Origin: JBBQVZ01 sp038211015
GTDB lineage: Bacteria; Actinomycetota; UBA4738; HRBIN12
Direction of reading: 5' to 3'
NCBI GenBank assembly: GCA_038211015.1
Contig: JBBQVZ010000032.1
Location: 1 to 27,708 of the forward strand
Length of the DNA stretch: 27,708 nt
Shown piece by piece: positions 23,384 to 27,708 of the stretch. The translations under genes were made by a program, and so were the position numbers. Numbering within the stretch: position 1 is the stretch's first letter; every line of letters begins with the position of its first letter. The notes beneath the pieces were generated by a model, which made no database searches, was not told the DNA's origin, and saw nothing but the letters and a program-made list of their open reading frames with translations.

Positions 23384-23950
23384 ATGGAGAACGGCGACAT
23401 CGACGACTTGGAGCTGCATCGGAGGCTCTCCGCGGGTGATCGTGGCGCCTTCGACGAGCTCTATCGGCGGTACTCGCCGACGGCTTACGGGCTGGCGTAC
23501 CGGCTCACCGGCCAGCAGATGCTCGCCCAAGACGTCGTCCACGACGCGTTCATGGCGCTCTGGCGCGCCCCCGAGGCCTTCGACCCCGCGCGCGGCGCGT
23601 TCCGGACGTTCTTCCTGTCGTTGGTGCATCACCGGGCGGTCGATACCGTCCGTCGCGAGGAACGGCTCCGCAAACGAACCGAGCGTGCGGCGAACCTCGA
23701 GCCGTTGACCGGCGAAGACCCTGCGGAGGATGTCGTGGACGAAGCGTTCCTCGGGATCCGCCGCCGGGAGGTCCGTGAGGCCCTCGCGACGCTTCCCGAT
23801 CCACAACGACAGGTGCTTGAGATGGCCTATCTCCAGGCGCACACGCAAGCACAGATCGCTGAAGAGCTCGGCATCCCCATCGGGACCGTGAAGACCAGGA
23901 CACTGGCGGCCATGCGGAAGCTCCGCCGGGCGCTCTACCGAGAGGACTAG
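23384..23950 (+). CDS. ECF-type RNA polymerase sigma factor (SigK-like)
   Basis: This 188-residue protein has sigma region 2 (about 20-90, AFDELYRRYSPTAYGLAYRLTG and DVVHDAFMALWR) and region 4 (about 130-185, LPDPQRQVLEMAYLQAHTQAQIAEELGIPIGTVKTR). There is no region 3, as in extracytoplasmic-function sigma factors. The following gene encodes a zinc-finger anti-sigma factor with an RskA-like domain, pointing to a SigK-type pair. Two adjacent GGAAC sequences (23327-23336) upstream resemble an ECF -35 box, but no matching -10 was found. Confidence 0.93.
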   Translation: MENGDIDDLELHRRLSAGDRGAFDELYRRYSPTAYGLAYRLTGQQMLAQDVVHDAFMALWRAPEAFDPARGAFRTFFLSLVHHRAVDTVRREERLRKRTERAANLEPLTGEDPAEDVVDEAFLGIRRREVREALATLPDPQRQVLEMAYLQAHTQAQIAEELGIPIGTVKTRTLAAMRKLRRALYRED

Positions 23951-23951
23951 C

Positions 23952-24665
23952 TTGACGGAGACCCACGAAGCGATCGAAGAGCTGCTGGCCGGTTACGTCC
24001 TGCGGAGCCTCTCGGGCGAGGACGCCGTACGGGCCGACCATCTGCTCTCCGAACACGTACCCCAGTGCCCGGCGTGTCGCGACTCGCTCGCCATCTTCCA
24101 GGGCGTGACGGCGGATCTGGCGCTCGAGGCGACAGCCATCCGGCCGCCGGACACGCTGCTCCCGCGACTGCACCGAGATCTCGGAGCGCAGGATCGTCGC
24201 CGGCGTCCGGTCGCGATCTTCGCGGTCGCCGCGAGCGTGGTGGCCGTGGTCGGGTTCGCGGGGCTCGCCGTGACGCAGAGCATCCGAGTCAACGACGCCC
24301 GGTCGCGGATCGAGGACATCCGTTCGGCCTTCGACTTCGCCCGGCGTCCGGGGGCATCGATGGTGCCGGTGGACAGCAGCAGCTCTGACACGGAGTCTCT
24401 GACCGAGATCTCCCGGCCGGGCACCGAGCTTTTCTACCTGGTCGGGACCGACGTGCCGATGCCGCCCGAGGGCACCGTCTACCGGGTGTGGCTGCTCTCG
24501 GGGACCCAGGCGATGTGGGCGACGGATTTCGTGCCGGAGCCGGGGATGATGGTCGTCACGCTCGAGTTCGACCCGAGCCTCTACGACCGCATCCTGATCT
24601 CCGTCGAACCGGCCGGATCGACGCCGGACACGCCCGAGATCGCCCTCTGGCAAACCGCGAGCTGA
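23952..24665 (+). CDS. Zinc-finger anti-sigma factor with RskA-type C-terminal domain
   Basis: This 237-residue protein has an N-terminal zinc-binding anti-sigma motif (H35, C39, C42 in EHVPQCPAC), one TM helix (about 87-108) and an extracytoplasmic domain of about 120 residues with VYRVWLLSGTQAMWATDF and DRILISVEP, typical of anti-sigma-K RskA domains. It should hold the preceding sigma factor inactive at the membrane until a signal, in known cases acting by regulated proteolysis. The start is TTG at 23952, one base after the sigma stop, with GAGAGGA five bases or so upstream. No ATG is available near the motif. Confidence 0.9.
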   Translation: MTETHEAIEELLAGYVLRSLSGEDAVRADHLLSEHVPQCPACRDSLAIFQGVTADLALEATAIRPPDTLLPRLHRDLGAQDRRRRPVAIFAVAASVVAVVGFAGLAVTQSIRVNDARSRIEDIRSAFDFARRPGASMVPVDSSSSDTESLTEISRPGTELFYLVGTDVPMPPEGTVYRVWLLSGTQAMWATDFVPEPGMMVVTLEFDPSLYDRILISVEPAGSTPDTPEIALWQTAS

Positions 24666-24674
24666 CACCTCGCG
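24656..24674. terminator. Possible hairpin at the anti-sigma gene end
   Basis: CGCGAG (24656-24661) and CTCGCG (24669-24674) form a 6-bp stem with a 7-base loop that contains the TGA stop of the anti-sigma gene. The convergent metal transporter gene ends 12 bases further on. No T-tract; weak evidence. Confidence 0.3.
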
Positions 24675-24685
24675 CGGGCGAACGC

Positions 24686-26149
24686 TCAGATCTGGATCGC
24701 GCCGCGCACGGTCAGGAACATCCCGACCCCGACGATGGCCGACGCAGAGAGCACCGGCACCAGCCGCCCCCAGAACGAGGACAGCCGGTTCGCCATGGCG
24801 GCGCGCGCGCGGAGAGCCCCGAGGCTAACGACGATCAAAGACAGGGCCAGACCGACGCTGAACGCCAGGATCAGTCCGATCCCGTAGCCGACGCGGTGCG
24901 CGTTGATGGCGCCGAGCATGACGATCAGCGCGCTCGGCGACGGCAGGATGCCTCCGGCCAGCGCGAGCGCGAGCATCCCTCTCCTGGATGTGAGGTTCAC
25001 GCCGTCGGGGAGGTCGTGGCCGTGTCCATGCCCGCCGTGGTCATGGCCGTGGTCGTGGCCGTGGTCGTGGCCGGCGGCGTGCGCGTGCTCGTGCGCTTCC
25101 TCGCGGCGAGCGTCGGACCAGGCGGCGAGCCGGCCGATCATCAGGTATGCGCCGAGCCCGATCGCGACCACACCGGACAGGAGCCCGAGCCACGGGTAGA
25201 GGGACTCCGGTCGGAACGTCTGCTCGAGCGTGATCACCAGCAGGCCCAGGACGAGGACGGACGCCGTGTGCATCGCGGCGACCGCCGAGCCGACGGCGAC
25301 GGCCTGACGCACCTTCGTCTCGGAGCCCACCATGTACGCGGCCATCAACGTCTTCCCGTGTCCGGGGAGCAGGGCGTGCCAGGCGCCGAACGCCACGGCG
25401 AGCGCGAACGCCGCCAGGAGGAGCACGATCCCGTGGTTGTCGACGAGCGAGGAGAACGCCCCGAGGTCGACACCCGGCCTCGCGACCTCGGTCGCATCCG
25501 ACGTACCGGAGGTCGTGCCGACGGACACGCCGGGCGCGAAGGTCGCCCGCATCGACGTGACGTGCAGCGGGCTCGAGAGAAGGTCTTGCGGGTACGAGAG
25601 CAGGGCGTCGCTCACGCTCTCGGTGGGAACGTCGGAATCCCGGATCGCCTCGCCGTACTCGCCGACGGCGGTGATCTCGCGCCAGCCGATCGTGTCGGCA
25701 TCGTTCTCGTCGCGGTAGGCGATGTCTCCGGATCGGTCGACGGAAGCTGCGAACAGCCCCTCGAACCGCAGGATCGACAACCCGCCCTGGCCGTCCCGGA
25801 GCCGCGCCGCCGCGGAGCGAACCTCGAGCCCCACCGGCTCGCCGTCGACCGTCAGCGTCAGGTTCTCCAGGAGCCCCGGTGCCTCTTCGACCGCCCAAGC
25901 CGTGGCCTCGGTTGCGGACACCGCTCCGTCGCCGCCCGTATCGATCGACGGCATCTCCTGGAACGTCGGTATCTCCGCCATGTCGACCACGTAGTCGATG
26001 CGGATCTCGCCGGGCACCACGTGGATACCGCTATAGAGGTTGACCGTGAAGTTACCCAGCGGGTGCGCGGAGGCGGCGGTCGCGGGCCACAGGACCGCGA
26101 CCGCGATCAGGGCGAAGAGCGCGAGGCGACGGCGTGCTGTCCGTCTCAT
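24686..26149 (-). CDS. NicO/RcnA-type nickel-cobalt transporter with extracytoplasmic N-terminal domain
   Basis: This 487-residue protein has a signal peptide (about 1-28, cut before HPLGNFTVN), an extracytoplasmic domain of about 200 residues, and a six-helix NicO-type membrane domain from residue 238. AFGAWHALLPGHGKT (253-267) and the histidine-rich cytoplasmic loop at 353-379 (repeated Gly-His-Asp) fit metal transport. The N-terminal domain contains an EF-hand-like loop D70-x-G-G-D-G-x-V-x-x-x-E81, which may bind Ca2+. Nickel or cobalt is the family substrate; direction and metal are not shown. The start overlaps the TPR gene stop as ATGA. The long upstream extension of the frame is a shadow of that gene. 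Confidence 0.88.
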   Translation of the reverse strand: MRRTARRRLALFALIAVAVLWPATAASAHPLGNFTVNLYSGIHVVPGEIRIDYVVDMAEIPTFQEMPSIDTGGDGAVSATEATAWAVEEAPGLLENLTLTVDGEPVGLEVRSAAARLRDGQGGLSILRFEGLFAASVDRSGDIAYRDENDADTIGWREITAVGEYGEAIRDSDVPTESVSDALLSYPQDLLSSPLHVTSMRATFAPGVSVGTTSGTSDATEVARPGVDLGAFSSLVDNHGIVLLLAAFALAVAFGAWHALLPGHGKTLMAAYMVGSETKVRQAVAVGSAVAAMHTASVLVLGLLVITLEQTFRPESLYPWLGLLSGVVAIGLGAYLMIGRLAAWSDARREEAHEHAHAAGHDHGHDHGHDHGGHGHGHDLPDGVNLTSRRGMLALALAGGILPSPSALIVMLGAINAHRVGYGIGLILAFSVGLALSLIVVSLGALRARAAMANRLSSFWGRLVPVLSASAIVGVGMFLTVRGAIQI

Positions 26150-27422
26150 GCGGCACCGCCGAGGTCCGCGAGCGCCGCCCGTGCCGCCGGCGCGTACTGG
26201 ATCGAGAAGTGCGGGTTGATGTCCACGGCCTCCGTCAGGAGGCGGCGGGCCTCGGCGTCGTTCCCGAGCTTCAGCTGGATCATGCCCGCGTGGAACGCGA
26301 ACTGCGCGTTGCGATATCCGAGCGTCATCGCCTTGCCGGCGTAGACGGACGCCTCCACGTATCGGCCATCCGCGTACAGCGCCCACGCGTACGCGTCGGC
26401 CACATGGACGCTGTGTCGCTTGGCCCACTCGTCGCCAGCGGCCACCAACGCCCCCGCCGGATCGCCGTGGGCGGCATCGAACAACGCCAGTTCCAGGTCG
26501 ATGTTGACGCCGTTCGATCGGAAGAGCTCCTCCTCGGCGCGCACCAACGAGTACTGCAGCTCGGCCTGGTCGGATCGGCCGGCCACCGCGTACAGGTCGC
26601 CGAGCGCGATCACGTACTCCGGAGCGGGGTAGCGCGAGACGACGTCGGCGTATCCGGCGATGGCCTTCCGCAGATGACCACGCGCCCACGCCACCTTGGC
26701 GAGGCCGGCGAACGATGGGACGTAGTCCGGGTCGGTCTCGACCCCTCGTGCGTATGCGGCTCGCGCTTCGTGGAGGTCGCCGCGGTTGAAGGAGAGCTCC
26801 CCCAACTGGTAGCTCGCCCAGGCGGAGTCCGCCGGCGTGCCCGCGATGTCGCGCGCCGCCTCCATCGCCTGGATCGCACCGGGCACGTCGCCCATCAGCT
26901 CGCGGGCGTACGAGACCCGGGCGTAGGACGCCACGCCGGGCCGCGTGTCGACCATCTGCTGGAACGTCGCGAACGCGTCGTCGTAGTGACCGAGCTCCAC
27001 CTGTGCGTCGCCGATCACGCCGTAGACGTTGCCGTTGTACGGGTTGATGGCCTTCGCCTGCTCACCCCACCGCAGCGCGCCGGCGAAGTCGTGCCGCGCG
27101 GCGGCGAGCGAGGCCATGCCCACCATGGCCGCGAAGTTGTCTTCTCGCTCCAACCCGAGTGAGCGCCGGAGCACGCCCTGCGCCTTCGGGTAGTAGCTGG
27201 GGTCGGCCGTGACGCGGGCCTGCTGCACGTAGGCCAAGCCGAGAGATGCGAACGACTGCCAGTCCGTCGGCAGCAGCCGGAGCCGGGACTGGAGGTTCTC
27301 GATGATCTGCTCGAGCGACCCACCGATCGCGGGCGCGAGCAAGGTGTTCGCCGTCGCGAGGGTCGGCATCCGTACCGACGCACCGTCGTCGGTCGAGCGG
27401 AACACACCGATGCCCCCGGCGA

Positions 27423-27708
<286 letters not shown>

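Noticed and set aside
25040..25078. Short direct repeats resembling a CRISPR or satellite array
   Set aside because: They are Gly-His-Asp codons of the histidine-rich loop of the NicO transporter, with no spacers.

Overview
This GC-rich 27.7 kb window is a bacterial chromosomal segment devoted almost entirely to the aerobic respiratory chain. The gene content fits an uncultured, deep-branching Actinomycetota lineage: a menaquinone-type reductase beside a polyprenyl synthase, Nuo complex I, System II cytochrome c maturation (ResA/ResB/ResC-like/CcdA), a caa3-type oxidase with a lipoprotein subunit II, a Rex repressor next to a glutaredoxin-like gene, and a SigK/RskA-like pair. A Chloroflexota or other monoderm relative cannot be excluded from sequence alone. 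The last ~230 bases are a poly-G/C foldback that looks like an assembly or sequencing artefact, so the window probably sits at a contig end.

Layout. (1) 1-4031, minus strand: menJ-like reductase, nuoA, nuoB, nuoC, nuoD and the first codons of nuoE, tightly packed. (2) 4032-4201: a regulatory gap with two Rex-type operators over a promoter, preceded by hairpins that could terminate the upstream unit. (3) 4202-5520, minus: polyprenyl diphosphate synthase and an FMN-binding split-barrel protein. (4) 5569-7407, plus: a heme A synthase / heme O synthase (CtaA-CtaB) fusion. (5) 7414-17253, minus: ccdA, resB, ccsB, ctaC (with cytochrome c domain), ctaD, ctaE, subunit IV, ctaG, a membrane protein with two cupredoxin domains, and a ResA/TlpA lipoprotein. 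(6) 17254-17452: divergent regulatory gap with a Rex-type operator and a consensus TATAAT. (7) 17453-22313, plus: an unusual bc-type complex operon made of a two-TM protein, a 2[4Fe-4S] ferredoxin, a b6-like cytochrome b, a separate subunit IV-like protein, Rieske protein, monoheme cytochrome c, a 250-residue three-TM protein and a 37-residue one-TM protein. (8) 22314-23309, minus: glutaredoxin-like gene and rex. (9) 23384-24665, plus: ECF sigma factor and zinc-finger anti-sigma factor. (10) 24686-27477, minus: secreted or anchored TPR protein and a NicO-type metal transporter.

Together the genes describe a NADH to menaquinol to bc-type complex to cytochrome c / copper protein to caa3 oxidase chain, with its quinone-tail, heme A and cytochrome c assembly enzymes. 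The locally encoded Rex (NADH/NAD+ sensor) probably controls both the entry (nuo) and middle (bc) complexes, because near-consensus Rex operators lie in both promoter regions. The most unusual parts are the ferredoxin-containing bc operon with three uncharacterised membrane subunits and the membrane-anchored double cupredoxin.
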